64,000 bases of DNA, from the NCBI RefSeq assembly GCF_002929535.1, contig NZ_PJJO01000053.1:1-64000 (forward strand), in the 5' to 3' direction. Below, one piece after another: positions 1 to 9,947 of the stretch. Under the pieces are notes generated by a model, which saw only the letters and a program-made list of their open reading frames with translations, made no database searches and had not been told where the DNA came from. Source of the DNA: Cryobacterium sp. Y11. Lineage in GTDB: Bacteria; Actinomycetota; Actinomycetes; Actinomycetales; Microbacteriaceae. A program made the position numbers and the translations under genes. How positions within the stretch are numbered: position 1 is the first letter of the stretch; every line of letters begins with the position of its first letter.

Positions 1-38
1 AGACCCGCAGACCCGCACGCAAGGCTCGTGCACGGGCA

Positions 39-73
39 ACGCGTCACGCGTCACGCGTCACGCGTCACGCGTC
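39..73. repeat. 7-bp tandem repeat (ACGCGTC)x5
   Basis: Five perfect head-to-tail copies of ACGCGTC lie just downstream of the pyrD stop codon on the minus strand. Each contains the palindrome ACGCGT. No hairpin with a T tract is visible, so a terminator role is not supported. The rest of the first 107 bases holds no gene. Confidence 0.9.
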
Positions 74-107
74 ACGAGCACAGCGGCCGGTTCGATCGGC
101 GGTAGTG

Positions 108-1142
108 TCAGCGAGCAGCGAGCAAGCGGTCGAGGCCGCGGTTGATCTGGCGCGCCCAGAGCGGACCGCGGTAGAGGAACGCTGTGTAGCCCTGCACGAG
201 CGTTGCTCCGGCCGCGAGGCGCTCGGCGACCTGCGCTGCAGTCTCCACTCCGCCGACAGAGATCACACACCACGAAGCCGGCACGACGGCGCGAATCTGA
301 TGCAAAACGGCCAGTGAGCGGGCGTGCAGTGGGGCGCCCGACAGGCCGCCGGCTCCGGCCGCGGCGATAGTGGCGGCATCCGTTTTCAGGCCGGTACGGG
401 CGATTGTGGTGTTGGTGGCGATGATGCCGTCGAGACCGAGCTCCACGGCGAGGGTGGCGATGCGGGCGACCTCGGCGTCGTCGAGGTCGGGTGCGATCTT
501 CACGAGCAGGGGGGTGCGGCCAGCTGCGGTTTTCACGGCGGACAACAAGGGTGCCAGCTGGTCCAGTTCTTGCAGGCCGCGCAGGCCGGGGGTGTTCGGC
601 GAGCTCACGTTGACGACGAGGTAGTCCGCGAGGGCCGCCAGCGTGCTGGCGCTTTGCAGGTAGTCGGCGGTGGCGTTCTCAAGCTCGGTGACGCGACTCT
701 TGCCGATATTGATGCCGAGTACTGGGCGCCCGGCAACGGCGCGCACCCGCCTCAGCCGGGCGACGGCGGCCGCGGCACCGTGATTGTTGAAGCCCATGCG
801 GTTGATCACTGCGCGGTCGGCGACGAGCCGAAACAGTCGCGGTGTCGGGTTGCCCGGCTGCGCGATGGCGGTGAGAGTGCCGACCTCGACGTGCCCGAAT
901 CCGAGCTGGCCGAGTCCGATCACGGCCTCGCCGTCCTTGTCGAAGCCAGCTGCCACGCCAAACGGTGAGTCGAAGTGCAGGCCGAGGGTGTCGACGCCGA
1001 GGTCGGTGCGGGGACGGGTGAAGCGGTGCACGAGGCGGCCGATTCCCAGTGTCGGCAGGTGGCGAATGACGGTGAACGCCAGGTGGTGGGCGCGCTCGGG
1101 GTCGATGCGGGTGAGCACGAGTCTGAAGAAGAGCGGATACAT
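108..1142 (-). CDS. pyrD: Dihydroorotate dehydrogenase (quinone), class 2
   Basis: Oxidises dihydroorotate to orotate with FMN, passing electrons to membrane quinones (pyrimidine synthesis, step 4). At 344 aa it has the class 2 length, with an N-terminal membrane-association helix ([20 protein letters not shown]). The active-site stretch [14 protein letters not shown] carries the catalytic serine typical of class 2. FMN-site blocks [20 protein letters not shown] and SVGGVETA follow. The ATG lies 5 nt after the nrdR stop, so the two are probably cotranscribed, although no good ribosome binding site is seen. Confidence 0.95.
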   Translation of the reverse strand: MYPLFFRLVLTRIDPERAHHLAFTVIRHLPTLGIGRLVHRFTRPRTDLGVDTLGLHFDSPFGVAAGFDKDGEAVIGLGQLGFGHVEVGTLTAIAQPGNPTPRLFRLVADRAVINRMGFNNHGAAAAVARLRRVRAVAGRPVLGINIGKSRVTELENATADYLQSASTLAALADYLVVNVSSPNTPGLRGLQELDQLAPLLSAVKTAAGRTPLLVKIAPDLDDAEVARIATLAVELGLDGIIATNTTIARTGLKTDAATIAAAGAGGLSGAPLHARSLAVLHQIRAVVPASWCVISVGGVETAAQVAERLAAGATLVQGYTAFLYRGPLWARQINRGLDRLLAAR

Positions 1143-1147
1143 CGTGC

Positions 1148-1705
1148 TTACGCCCTAGGGTTTGTCGTGGACTCCACCGGGGCCGAGGACGTGACACCCG
1201 GGGCAGCGACGCCGCCGGCAGCATCCGCTTGTTGCGCGCGCTTGCTCGCCTGCGCGGCCGTGTGCTCGGTGCGCAGCTGGGCGATGGCGCTCTCGAAGTC
1301 GTCGAGGGAATCGAAGCCCTGGTACACGCTCGCAAAGCGCAGGTAGGCGACCTCATCGAGATCGCGCAGCGGCGGCAGGATGGCCAGGCCGATGTCGTTG
1401 GCGTCGACTTGAGCAGCCCCGGTCTGCCGGATGGTCTCTTCGACCTTTTGCGCCAGCATGGCCAGGTCGGAATCGGTGACCGGCCTGCCCTGGCATGCCT
1501 TGCGCACGCCGGTGACGATCTTCTCGCGGCTGAACGGCTCAACCACGCCGCTGCGCTTGATGATGTTGAGGCTTGCCGTCTCGGTGGTGCTGAATCGCCG
1601 TCCACATTCGGGGCACTGGCGACGTCGGCGAATCGAGAGACCGTCGTCGCTCGTGCGCGAGTCGATGACTCGGGAATCAGGGTGGCGACAGAACGGGCAA
1701 AACAT
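1148..1705 (-). CDS. nrdR: Transcriptional repressor NrdR
   Basis: Zinc-finger/ATP-cone repressor of ribonucleotide reductase genes. The N-terminus has a zinc ribbon (CPFC near residue 3, CPEC near 34) followed by an arginine-rich turn and an ATP-cone from about residue 49 ([15 protein letters not shown]). At 185 aa it is longer than the usual 150-160 aa; the last ~30 residues are an Ala/Thr-rich tail that looks disordered. A TAGGCT box lies 9 nt before the ATG, so the mRNA is probably leaderless or nearly so. No nrd gene is present in the window. Confidence 0.95.
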   Translation of the reverse strand: MFCPFCRHPDSRVIDSRTSDDGLSIRRRRQCPECGRRFSTTETASLNIIKRSGVVEPFSREKIVTGVRKACQGRPVTDSDLAMLAQKVEETIRQTGAAQVDANDIGLAILPPLRDLDEVAYLRFASVYQGFDSLDDFESAIAQLRTEHTAAQASKRAQQADAAGGVAAPGVTSSAPVESTTNPRA

Positions 1706-1714
1706 TATGCTTCC

Positions 1715-1720
1715 AGCCTA
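1715..1720 (-). promoter_or_regulatory. Putative -10 box of nrdR (TAGGCT)
   Basis: On the minus strand TAGGCT ends 9 nt before the nrdR ATG. The same hexamer precedes several other genes here at 6-9 nt, the arrangement expected for leaderless transcripts. No clear -35 was found. Confidence 0.5.
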
Positions 1721-1797
1721 GCGGTCCCGCCTCCCCTACCGTTCCGCGAGAGCGGGTGAACGGATGCTTCGGGTGGGCTGAACCCGCTCACGGGGAC

Positions 1798-3108
1798 TCA
1801 CCGGGAAGCGAACCGTGCGGTCACGGCGTCGCCGTGCGCTGGCAGGGCCTCGGCGTTCGACAAAGCCGCAATGTGCCCGGCCACTGCCGAAAGCGCGGCG
1901 CGGTCGTACCGCACCACCTGCTGCGGCCGCAGAAACGTGTACGCACCGAGACCGGAGGAGAATCGGGACTGGCCGCCGGTGGGCAACACGTGGTTGGAAC
2001 CGGCGACATAATCGCCGAGGCTCACCGGCGAATACGGGCCGAGAAAGATGGCCCCGGCGTTCTCGATCGTTTCGAGCACGGCATCGGGATCGACAGAGTG
2101 AATCTCGAGGTGTTCCGGCCCAAAGGCGTTGCTGAACGCGGCAGCGACCTGCAGGTTATCAACGAGCACAATCGCCGATTGGCGCCCACCCAGCGCTGCG
2201 GTGACCCGCTCGCTGTGGGTAGTGGATGCCGCCAGCACGGCTAGGCGGTCCGCCACGGCATCGGCGAGTTCGGGCGAGTCGGTCACGAGCACGGCCGCGG
2301 CGAGTTCGTCGTGCTCGGCTTGGCTGACCAGGTCGGCGGCGACGAGGAACGGGTCGGCGGCAGTATCCGCTATCACGAGGATATCGGTGGGTCCGGCTTC
2401 GGAATCGATGCCGGCCTGGCCTCGAATGAGGCGCTTGGCGGCGGCGACGTAGACGTTGCCGGGACCGGTGACAATCTGCACGGGTTCGAGGCCGATGTCT
2501 TCGACACCATAGGCGAGGGCGCCAATCGCACCGGCGCCGCCCATGGCGTAGATCTCATCGACGCCGAGCAGTCCGGCGGCGGCGAGAATGGTCGGGTGCA
2601 CCCGGCCATCGAAGTGGCTCTGCGGCGGCGAGGCGAGGGCGATCGAGCGTACTCCGGCGACCTGCGCCGGCACCACGTTCATGACGACGCTCGAGGGGTA
2701 GACGGCTTTGCCGCCGGGAACGTAGAGGCCCACCCGGTTCACCGGCTGCCAGCGCTGCGTGATCGTGGCACCGGCTTCGATCGTGGTGGTCACGTGCGGT
2801 GGAACCTGGGCTGCGCTAGCCAGGCGTACTCGGCGAATGGTCTCGGTGATGGCCGTGCGCACGTCGGGGTCGAGGGCGGCCACCGCGTCGGCAATGTGGC
2901 TGGCTGGAACGCGCACGTGGGCAGGGCGCACCCGGTCGAGGCGCTCGGCCTGATCGAGCAGGGCCACCTCGCCGCGCGCACGCACATCGGCGATGAGCTC
3001 GGCGGCAATATCGGCAGCGACGGCGACGCTGGTGAGCGCGCGGGGTACTGCGGCGAGGAGTGCGGCCGGGGTCGGCTCGGTACCGCGAAGGTCAATAGTC
3101 TGAATCAT
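1798..3108 (-). CDS. hisD: Histidinol dehydrogenase
   Basis: Catalyses the last two steps of histidine synthesis, L-histidinol to L-histidine, with NAD and zinc. The 436-aa protein has the family landmarks: ITGPGN-type dinucleotide region (VTGPGNVYVAAAKR), SQAEHDELAA, FGPEHLEIH and GDYVAGSNHVLPTGG, which supply zinc and catalytic residues. I chose the ATG at 3108 (MIQTIDLRG) rather than the GTG two codons upstream because TAGGCT at 3117-3122 would place the transcript start at or beside this ATG. The gene is divergent from the flavin reductase and no other his genes are adjacent. Confidence 0.95.
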   Translation of the reverse strand: MIQTIDLRGTEPTPAALLAAVPRALTSVAVAADIAAELIADVRARGEVALLDQAERLDRVRPAHVRVPASHIADAVAALDPDVRTAITETIRRVRLASAAQVPPHVTTTIEAGATITQRWQPVNRVGLYVPGGKAVYPSSVVMNVVPAQVAGVRSIALASPPQSHFDGRVHPTILAAAGLLGVDEIYAMGGAGAIGALAYGVEDIGLEPVQIVTGPGNVYVAAAKRLIRGQAGIDSEAGPTDILVIADTAADPFLVAADLVSQAEHDELAAAVLVTDSPELADAVADRLAVLAASTTHSERVTAALGGRQSAIVLVDNLQVAAAFSNAFGPEHLEIHSVDPDAVLETIENAGAIFLGPYSPVSLGDYVAGSNHVLPTGGQSRFSSGLGAYTFLRPQQVVRYDRAALSAVAGHIAALSNAEALPAHGDAVTARFASR

Positions 3109-3116
3109 CGTCACTC

Positions 3117-3122
3117 AGCCTA
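3117..3122 (-). promoter_or_regulatory. Putative -10 box of hisD (TAGGCT)
   Basis: TAGGCT on the minus strand, 8 nt before the hisD ATG, implying a leaderless or near-leaderless message. A TTGGCA lies about 15 nt further upstream, an imperfect -35. Confidence 0.5.
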
Positions 3123-3229
3123 TCTGGGAACACTGCGTGCCAACCGGCGCCGCCGCTCAGACTACCGAACAGGGCATAAGAGTCAGTGCGCGGGAATAGG
3201 CTGATGGTGAAACAGATTGTTGGTTAAGT

Positions 3230-3784
3230 ATGCAAAACAACGTTGAACCCTCCGCGAGTACTCTCCCCGGCGGTCCGCCGCTCGCGGCCGACGTCAAGGC
3301 ACCGGACGACCTGGCCGCCTTCAAACACGCGTTCCGTCGCCACGCCGCCGGTGTGGCCGCGATCACCACGCTGGCCCCCGACGGAAGCCCGGTCGGATTC
3401 ACCGCGACTTCACTGGCATCGCTCTCGGCCGTGCCACCACTCGCGACGTTCAACATGGCTCGGTCGGCCAGTTCGTGGGCCGGGATTGCCGTGGCCGATC
3501 GCGTGGTCATCCACATGCTCGGTGCCCAGAATCGTGCCATCGCCGAGAAACTGGCCGGCCCACACAACGAACGGTTCGTCGGTGATCACTGGCAGCCCGG
3601 GCCGTATGGTCTTCCCGTGTTGACCGGGGTGACCAGCTGGATGATTGGCCGCATCATCGAACGGGTGTCGGTGCATAACAACGCCGTCGTGGTCGTGCAG
3701 ATCGAGGGCGGCGGCATGGGCTCCGACGATGAGGCCCTGCTCTATCACGAGCGCACCTACCGGGTGCCGGGCGCGGCCGCCTAG
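3230..3784 (+). CDS. Flavin reductase domain protein (FMN-binding split barrel)
   Basis: 184-aa protein of the flavin_reduct/DIM6-NTAB type, which usually uses NAD(P)H to reduce FMN or FAD for a partner monooxygenase. Visible family signatures are FRRHAAGVAAITTLAPDGSPVGFTA (split in the barrel), a central NMARSASSW and the C-terminal GDDEALLYHERTYR-like end. No monooxygenase is adjacent, so the physiological partner is unknown. A TAGGCT at 3197-3202 may be the -10; the start would be near 3209. A six-codon ORF (3207-3227) ends 2 nt before the ATG, but there is no obvious Shine-Dalgarno for either. Confidence 0.85.
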   Translation: MQNNVEPSASTLPGGPPLAADVKAPDDLAAFKHAFRRHAAGVAAITTLAPDGSPVGFTATSLASLSAVPPLATFNMARSASSWAGIAVADRVVIHMLGAQNRAIAEKLAGPHNERFVGDHWQPGPYGLPVLTGVTSWMIGRIIERVSVHNNAVVVVQIEGGGMGSDDEALLYHERTYRVPGAAA

Positions 3785-3866
3785 GGCAGCCTGAGGCACA
3801 ACAGGGCAGCGTCGCCCGACCATCCCGCAGCAAACGGTCGCCAGCCTCACATGGCGCCCAAACTGG

Positions 3867-4664
3867 TCACGCGCGGAGCTTCTTCTGGGCAGCTAGCTTC
3901 TTGGCGGCCTTGCGGCGGCGCCGTTCGGCTTCGACCACAGCCGCTTCGCCCGGCGTCGGCGCAGACCCGCCGAGATGCGCTGGCTGCCACCACTGGCCGA
4001 GACCGGGCACCGGGTACTCCGCCTGCACCGCGTCAACGAGGCTCTGCAAGGTGTCATGCAGTCGCAGAGTGGATGCCGCGCCGCCGTCAACATCGCTGCC
4101 AGCGGCATCCGCTGCCAGCGCCTGACCGAAGCGGATGCTCACCGGCACGCCGCGTCGCTCTCTGAGTGTCGCGCGATGGTTCTTGGTCATCAGCCGATGC
4201 CCACCCCACACCGCGACCGGAATGATCGGCACGTTCGCGGCCAGGGCCATGCGCACCGCGCCGGTCTTCAGTTCCCGCACCGTGAACGAGGCGTTGACGC
4301 CGCCCTCCGGGAAAACGCCGAGCAGCTCGCCGTCGCGCAGCGCGACCACGGCCTGGGCGTAGGCCTCGCCGCCGCTGTCCATATCGACGGAAATGTGATT
4401 CATGCCGCGCAGGAGGCGCCCGATCAGCGGCTGGTCGAAGGCGCCCTTCTTGGCCATGAAGCGAATGTGCCGGCGATTGTGCAGCCAGGTGACCCACTCC
4501 ACTAAAGCGAAATCGAGGTAGCCAAAATGGGTGATCGCCAGCACGGCGCCGCCGGTGGCCGGCAGCCGCTCCAGCCCGGTCGTGGTCGGGCGCACCCGAA
4601 GCAGGCCGAACAGGGCACGTCCGGCGCCGATAGCGGTCGAGTAAATCGGCTCTCGCTTGTTCAT
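3867..4664 (-). CDS. 1-acylglycerol-3-phosphate acyltransferase-family protein (PlsC-like)
   Basis: 265-aa membrane-associated acyltransferase of phospholipid synthesis. The catalytic HX4D is present (THFGYLD, near residue 47). The second family motif reads FPEGG rather than the usual FPEGTR, so acceptor specificity may be atypical. The C-terminus is Ala/Lys/Arg-rich and probably disordered. A second PlsC gene with the canonical motif lies at 36839-37528. The ATG sits exactly 6 nt after a TAGGCT box, consistent with a leaderless transcript. Exact substrate is inference. Confidence 0.85.
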   Translation of the reverse strand: MNKREPIYSTAIGAGRALFGLLRVRPTTTGLERLPATGGAVLAITHFGYLDFALVEWVTWLHNRRHIRFMAKKGAFDQPLIGRLLRGMNHISVDMDSGGEAYAQAVVALRDGELLGVFPEGGVNASFTVRELKTGAVRMALAANVPIIPVAVWGGHRLMTKNHRATLRERRGVPVSIRFGQALAADAAGSDVDGGAASTLRLHDTLQSLVDAVQAEYPVPGLGQWWQPAHLGGSAPTPGEAAVVEAERRRRKAAKKLAAQKKLRA

Positions 4665-4670
4665 GATGCC

Positions 4671-4676
4671 AGCCTA
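4671..4676 (-). promoter_or_regulatory. Putative -10 box of plsC-like gene (TAGGCT)
   Basis: TAGGCT on the minus strand followed by exactly 6 nt and then the ATG at 4664. There is no Shine-Dalgarno, so the mRNA is probably leaderless. Confidence 0.55.
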
Positions 4677-4706
4677 GGACGGCATCGTGTCAGTGCGCGA
4701 CGTGGA

Positions 4707-7700
4707 TCAGGTCAAGCAGTTTGGCCCGAGGATGCTCTTGAGCTCTCCAAACAGGTCAGCGCTCACCTTCACCCGATGCGGCAACTCGAACACGCGCGCC
4801 AGATCACCCTTGACCAGCTTGAGCCGCACCTCGGCGTCGCCGGCGTGGCGCTTCAGAATCTCACCGAGCGCACTGACGGTGTCGGTCGTCGCACGGGCCT
4901 CCCCCACCGTGATTGCGACCATGCTCTGGTCTGAACCCTGCCCGAGCTCGGGCTGGAACACGCTGAAGGCGTGCAGGTTCATACCGTCGTCGCGCAGGCT
5001 CACCCGGCCACGCACGACTACCACCGAGTCGCTGATCAGCTCCGGCGCGAACTCAAGATACGCCTTGCCCATGAACATTGCGGTGATCTCACCGCCGAAG
5101 TCTTCGACCTGGATCATGCCGTATTGGTTGCCCGACTTCTTGGCAATGCGATGCTGCACGCTCGTGATCAAGCCGGCCACGGTGACCGTGTCACCGTCCT
5201 CGGTCGACTCCGAGGCGATCAGGTCGGCGATCGAGGTGCTGGCGTGCTTGGCGAGCGGAATCTCCAACCCGGCCAGCGGATGGTCAGATACGTAGAGTCC
5301 CAGCATGTCGCGTTCGTAGGCAAGCTTCTCCTTCTTGCTCCACTCCGGCCGGTCGGGCACCTGCTCGGTATCCTGCGGCTCGTCGAACAGACTGTCGAAG
5401 TCGAACCCGATATTGCCGTTACTCTCTTCACGCTTAATCTTGACGGCCGACTCAACGGCCGACTCATGAATCTCCACCATGCCGCGCCGGGTCGCCCCCA
5501 GCGAGTCGAAGGCGCCGGCCTTGACCAGCGACTCAATCGTGCGCTTGTTAGCTACCGGCAGCGGCACCTTGCGCAGAAAATCGTGGAACGATTCGAAGCG
5601 CCCCTTCTCCTCGCGGGCGCCGCGAATGGCCTCAACCACGTTGAACCCGACGTTGCGCACAGCACCCAGACCGAAACGGATGTCGGTTCCCACCGCCGCA
5701 AAGAAACCGATCGACTCGTTCACATCCGGCGCCAGCACCTGAATGCCCATGCGGCGGCACTCGTTGAGGTACAGCGCGAGCTTGTCGCGGGAGTCGCCGA
5801 CGCTGGTCAGCAGGGCCGCCATGTACTCGGCCGGGTAGACGGCCTTGAGGTACGCCGTCCAGTAGGAAAGCACGCCATACGCGGCGGAGTGCGCCTTATT
5901 GAAGGCGTAGTCGGAGAACGGCAGCAGGATATTCCAGACCGTTGTCACGGCATCCATTGAATAGCCGCGGTCCTGCATGCCCTTCGAAAAGCCCTCGAAC
6001 TGTTTGTCCAGCTCGGATTTCTTCTTTTTACCCATGGCACGGCGTAGCAGGTCAGCTTCTCCGAGCGTGAAGCCGGCAAGCACCTGCGCGATCGACATGA
6101 CCTGCTCCTGATACACGATCAAGCCGTAGGTGTTGCCGATCACGTCTTTCAGGGGCTCCTCGAGCTCCTTGTGAATCGGGATGATTTCCTGCTGCCCGGT
6201 TTTGCGCAGTGCATAGTTAGTGTGCGAGTTGGCACCCATGGGCCCCGGACGATACAGGGCGATGACAGCCGAGATATCTTCGAAGTTGTCGGGCTTCATC
6301 AGCCGCAGCAGGGCTCGCATCGGCCCGCCGTCGAGCTGGAACACGCCCAGGGTGTCGCCGCGGGCGAGCAGTTCGTAGGCGGCGGGGTCTTCGAGCCCGA
6401 GATCCTCGAGTACGGGGCGGTGCCCGCGGTTCACGGCAATATTGTCGAGGGTGTCATCGATGATGGTGAGGTTGCGCAGCCCCAAAAAGTCCATCTTGAT
6501 CAGGCCGAGCGCTTCGGAAGCCGGGTAGTCGAATTGCGTAACGACCTGGCCATCCGCTTCACGCTTCATGATTGGAATAATGTCGATCAGGGGGTCGCTC
6601 GACATGATCACGCCGGCGGCGTGCACGCCCCACTGACGCTTGAGGTTTTCCAGACCGAGCGCGGTATCGAAAACGGTGCGGGCTTCGGGATCGCTCTCGA
6701 TCACGGCGCGAAAGTCGGCAGCTTCACGGTAGCGCGGGTGGTCCTTGTCGAACATGCCCGTCAGGGGCACATCCTTGCCCATAATGGCCGGCGGCATGGC
6801 CTTGGTGAGCTTGTCACCCATTCCGAATGGAAAGCCGAGCACGCGGGAGGCGTCTTTCAGGGCCTGCTTGGCCTTGATCGTGCCGTAGGTGACGATCTGC
6901 GCTACGCGCTCCTCGCCGTACTTCTCGGTGACGTATTTGATGACCTCACCGCGGCGACGCTCGTCGAAGTCGACGTCGAAGTCGGGCATGGAGACACGAT
7001 CGGGGTTCAAAAACCGTTCGAAGATGAGGCCATGCACGAGCGGGTCGAGGTCGGTGATGCCCATGGCATAGGCAACCATGGAGCCGGCGCCCGAACCACG
7101 CCCTGGACCGACGCGGATGCCGTGCTGCTTGGACCACATGATGAAGTCGGCGACGACGAGAAAGTAGCCGGGGAAGCCCATCTGCACGATGATGCCGATT
7201 TCGTAGTCTGCACGCTTGCGTACCTCGTCGGGGATGCCCTTCGGATAGCGTTTGGCCAGCCCGATCTCGTTCTCTTTAATGAACCAGCTTTCCTCGTTCT
7301 CCCCCTCCGGAGTGGGGAACCGGGGCATGTAGTTGGCTTTAGTGTTGAACTCCACCTCACAGCGTTCGGCAATGAGCAACGTGTTGTCGCAGGCTTCTGG
7401 ATGGTCGCGAAACAGGTGCCGCATTTGGGCAGCAGTCTTCAGGTAGAACTCATTGGAGTCGAACTTGAACCGGTTGGGATCGTCGAGAGTGGATGCCGAC
7501 TGCACACACAGCAAGGCTGCGTGCGCGGTCGCGTCGTGCGCGTGGGTATAGTGCAGGTCGTTCGTGGCGAGAAGGGGAAGGTCAAGTTCTTTGGCGAGCT
7601 TGAGCAGGTCGGTCATGGTGCGGCGTTCAATGTCGATGCCGTGGTCCATGATCTCGCAGAAGAAATTCTCCTTGCCAAAGATGTCCTGAAAATCGCCGGC

Positions 7701-8237
7701 GGCCTTCTTGGCTTCCTCGTATTGACCGAGGCGCAGGCGGGTCTGCACTTCGCCACCGACGCATCCGGTCGTGCCGATCAAGCCCGTGGAGAACTGGCTG
7801 AGCAACTCGCGGTCCATGCGCGGCTTAAAGTAGTAACCCTCGAGGCTGGCCTTCGAGGACAGCCGGAACAGGTTGTGCATGCCCCCGGTGTTTTCGGAGA
7901 GCAGCGTCATGTGGGTGTACGAACCGGCGCCACCGACGTCGTCACGGTTCTGCCCGCTGGTTCCCCAGCGCACCCGCGTCTTGTCCCGGCGATCGGTGCC
8001 GGGCGTGATGTACGCCTCCGTGCCGATGATGGGCTTGATGCCGGCATCGGTCGCGCTCTTCCAGAAATCGAAAGCACCGAACACGTTACCGTGGTCGGTG
8101 ATCGCGACCGCCGGCATCCCCTGTTCAATGGCCGCGTTGATCAGCGGTTTCACCCGCGCCGCTCCGTCGAGCATGGAATACTCGCTGTGCACGTGCAGGT
8201 GCACGAACGAGTCGGTTGCGCTGGCCGGGTTACTCAC
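4707..8237 (-). CDS. dnaE: DNA polymerase III subunit alpha
   Basis: Replicative polymerase catalytic subunit, 1176 aa, the normal DnaE1 length. An N-terminal PHP domain begins HLHVHSEYSMLDG and ITDHGNVFGA. The polymerase active site is seen as PDFDVDFDERRRGEV (catalytic aspartates near residue 400), then the fingers, a helix-hairpin-helix region and an OB fold (VTVAGLITSVQHR) near residue 1010. The GTG start is preceded by GGAG about 6 nt away. It closes the long minus-strand run that begins with mraZ, downstream of the rluD-type gene. A 698-aa ORF on the opposite strand is a composition shadow. Confidence 0.97.
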   Translation of the reverse strand: MSNPASATDSFVHLHVHSEYSMLDGAARVKPLINAAIEQGMPAVAITDHGNVFGAFDFWKSATDAGIKPIIGTEAYITPGTDRRDKTRVRWGTSGQNRDDVGGAGSYTHMTLLSENTGGMHNLFRLSSKASLEGYYFKPRMDRELLSQFSTGLIGTTGCVGGEVQTRLRLGQYEEAKKAAGDFQDIFGKENFFCEIMDHGIDIERRTMTDLLKLAKELDLPLLATNDLHYTHAHDATAHAALLCVQSASTLDDPNRFKFDSNEFYLKTAAQMRHLFRDHPEACDNTLLIAERCEVEFNTKANYMPRFPTPEGENEESWFIKENEIGLAKRYPKGIPDEVRKRADYEIGIIVQMGFPGYFLVVADFIMWSKQHGIRVGPGRGSGAGSMVAYAMGITDLDPLVHGLIFERFLNPDRVSMPDFDVDFDERRRGEVIKYVTEKYGEERVAQIVTYGTIKAKQALKDASRVLGFPFGMGDKLTKAMPPAIMGKDVPLTGMFDKDHPRYREAADFRAVIESDPEARTVFDTALGLENLKRQWGVHAAGVIMSSDPLIDIIPIMKREADGQVVTQFDYPASEALGLIKMDFLGLRNLTIIDDTLDNIAVNRGHRPVLEDLGLEDPAAYELLARGDTLGVFQLDGGPMRALLRLMKPDNFEDISAVIALYRPGPMGANSHTNYALRKTGQQEIIPIHKELEEPLKDVIGNTYGLIVYQEQVMSIAQVLAGFTLGEADLLRRAMGKKKKSELDKQFEGFSKGMQDRGYSMDAVTTVWNILLPFSDYAFNKAHSAAYGVLSYWTAYLKAVYPAEYMAALLTSVGDSRDKLALYLNECRRMGIQVLAPDVNESIGFFAAVGTDIRFGLGAVRNVGFNVVEAIRGAREEKGRFESFHDFLRKVPLPVANKRTIESLVKAGAFDSLGATRRGMVEIHESAVESAVKIKREESNGNIGFDFDSLFDEPQDTEQVPDRPEWSKKEKLAYERDMLGLYVSDHPLAGLEIPLAKHASTSIADLIASESTEDGDTVTVAGLITSVQHRIAKKSGNQYGMIQVEDFGGEITAMFMGKAYLEFAPELISDSVVVVRGRVSLRDDGMNLHAFSVFQPELGQGSDQSMVAITVGEARATTDTVSALGEILKRHAGDAEVRLKLVKGDLARVFELPHRVKVSADLFGELKSILGPNCLT

Positions 8238-8331
8238 AATTGCTCCGAGCAGTCAATGAAACACTGACGTAGATGAAACGATGGTTCGGTTGGGTAGGTC
8301 GCTGCGCCCGTTAGGGCGAGCGAACGCCCGG

Positions 8332-9282
8332 CTAATCCCCGCGCAGCACGCCGAGGGCGTGTGTAAGGTCGGCCGGGTAGTCGGCGTTGTAGGTGACCCA
8401 TTCGTGGCTGTCCGGGTGGGTGAACGCGAGCTGCGTGGCGTGCAGCCACTGACGTTTCAAACCGAGCCGAGTGGTGATCGATGGGTCGGCGCCGTACATG
8501 GCATCGCCAACACACGGATGCCGCTGCGCCGTCATGTGGACCCGGATCTGGTGGGTACGGCCCGTCTCCAGGTGCACCTCCAGTAGCGAGGCCGATGGAA
8601 AGGCTTCGAGGGTTTCGTAGTGGGTGATCGAGTTCTTACCGTCGGCCATCACCGCGAACTTCCAGTCCGAGCGCGGATGGCGACCGATCGGGGCATCGAT
8701 CGTGCCGGTCAGCGGGTCGGGGTGCCCCTGCACGACCGTGTGGTAAACCTTCTGCACCTCGCGGTCGTGGAACGCGCGCTTGAGGGCAACATAGGCCGTC
8801 TCCGATTTAGCTACGACCATGAGGCCACTAGTTCCAACGTCGAGGCGGTGCACAATACCGGCGCGTTCCGCAGCACCGGAGGTCGCGATGCGAAAGCCCG
8901 CAGCCAAGAGGGCGCCCGGCACGGTCGGCCCGGTCCAGCCGACGCTCGCGTGCGCGGCTACTCCGGCTGGCTTATTAATGACGACGATGCTCTCGTCGTC
9001 GTGCACGATCGTGAGATCAGGCACCGCGATCGGAATGACGCGCAGGGGCTGCTTGGGCTGCCAGGTGACTTCGATCCAGGCTCCGGCCCGCATGCGGTCG
9101 GACTTGCCAACAACGGTGCCGTCGAGCACGACGCCACCGGCTTCGGCGACCTCGGCGGCGAAGCTGCGGGAGAACCCGAATAGCTTGGCCAGCCCAGCGT
9201 CGACGCGAACGCCTTCCAGACCGTCGGGGAGGGGAAGGGAACGACTCTCGGAGGGGCCGGTCAGGTCGAGCGACCCGGTCAC
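8332..9282 (-). CDS. rluD: RluD-family large-subunit pseudouridine synthase
   Basis: Isomerises uridines in rRNA, by homology 23S rRNA helix 69 positions. The 316-aa protein has an N-terminal S4 RNA-binding domain ([16 protein letters not shown] onwards) and a catalytic domain with [15 protein letters not shown], where the Asp is the invariant nucleophile. The GTG start overlaps the lspA stop by 4 nt (GTGA), so it is translationally coupled to lspA. This lspA-rluD pairing is common in bacteria. Exact target uridines cannot be read from sequence. Confidence 0.93.
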   Translation of the reverse strand: MTGSLDLTGPSESRSLPLPDGLEGVRVDAGLAKLFGFSRSFAAEVAEAGGVVLDGTVVGKSDRMRAGAWIEVTWQPKQPLRVIPIAVPDLTIVHDDESIVVINKPAGVAAHASVGWTGPTVPGALLAAGFRIATSGAAERAGIVHRLDVGTSGLMVVAKSETAYVALKRAFHDREVQKVYHTVVQGHPDPLTGTIDAPIGRHPRSDWKFAVMADGKNSITHYETLEAFPSASLLEVHLETGRTHQIRVHMTAQRHPCVGDAMYGADPSITTRLGLKRQWLHATQLAFTHPDSHEWVTYNADYPADLTHALGVLRGD

Positions 9283-9947
9283 GGCAGGTCCCCCTTTGTG
9301 GGTGGCGCGGTAGTGGTCGTCGAAGGATCGGAGCCGGAAACATCCTCGGGCGCTGTTAAAACGGCGGGGCCGGCATCCGTTTGTTTCGGGGTTGGAGCGG
9401 TCTGCGTGCTCGCATCAACGGCCGTGTTTTCGTTCACTACCTTGTTACCGTCGAGGCCGATGCCACGAATGGTCAAGATCATGAAGATGGCCATGCTGGT
9501 CACGATGGACATGTCGGCGACGTTGTAGATCGCCGGAAGCATCCAGGGCGTTGAGATGAAGTCGACGACGTGTCCAAGCCCGAACCCGGGCTCGCGCAGC
9601 AGGCGATCGGTCAGGTTGCCCAGCACGCCGCCGAGCAGCAGCCCGAAGACGAGTCCCCAAGCCAACGAACGGATGCGCCGAGCGAACCAAATGATGAAAA
9701 CGACGACGGCGGCGGCGATGATCGAGAAGATCCAGGTGGATCCGCTCGCGAGAGAGAAGGCCGCACCCGGGTTCCGAACGAAGTGCAGGTGAAGCACGTC
9801 GTTCAGAACCCGGATAACGTCGCCCTCGGCCATCGAGGCGACAACGAGGTACTTACTGAGTTGATCGAGCGCGTAAACGCTCAGCGCGACGAGGGCGAGA
9901 ACGATAAGCGCTCGCGAACGCTTCTTCGCTCGGGCCCTAGGCTCCAA
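9279..9947 (-). CDS. lspA: Lipoprotein signal peptidase (signal peptidase II)
   Basis: Inner-membrane aspartyl protease that removes signal peptides from prolipoproteins. 222 aa with four predicted membrane segments. The catalytic aspartates lie in GNLTDRLL and YNVADMSI. A Thr/Pro/Asp-rich C-terminal tail of ~45 residues (about 175-222) follows the last helix and is longer than in many LspA proteins. The start overlaps the end of divIVA by 11 nt and its stop overlaps rluD. Confidence 0.95.
   Translation of the reverse strand: MEPRARAKKRSRALIVLALVALSVYALDQLSKYLVVASMAEGDVIRVLNDVLHLHFVRNPGAAFSLASGSTWIFSIIAAAVVVFIIWFARRIRSLAWGLVFGLLLGGVLGNLTDRLLREPGFGLGHVVDFISTPWMLPAIYNVADMSIVTSMAIFMILTIRGIGLDGNKVVNENTAVDASTQTAPTPKQTDAGPAVLTAPEDVSGSDPSTTTTAPPTKGDLP

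Noticed and set aside
1751..1788. Terminator hairpin after hisD (AGCGGGT...ACCCGCT)
   Set aside because: Only 7-bp arms with a 24-nt loop and no T tract; too weak to call.
6171..8267. 698-aa open frame on the plus strand opposite dnaE
   Set aside because: It mirrors dnaE codons, is rich in His/Gly/Val/Arg with no family motif, and such antisense frames are normal at this GC content.
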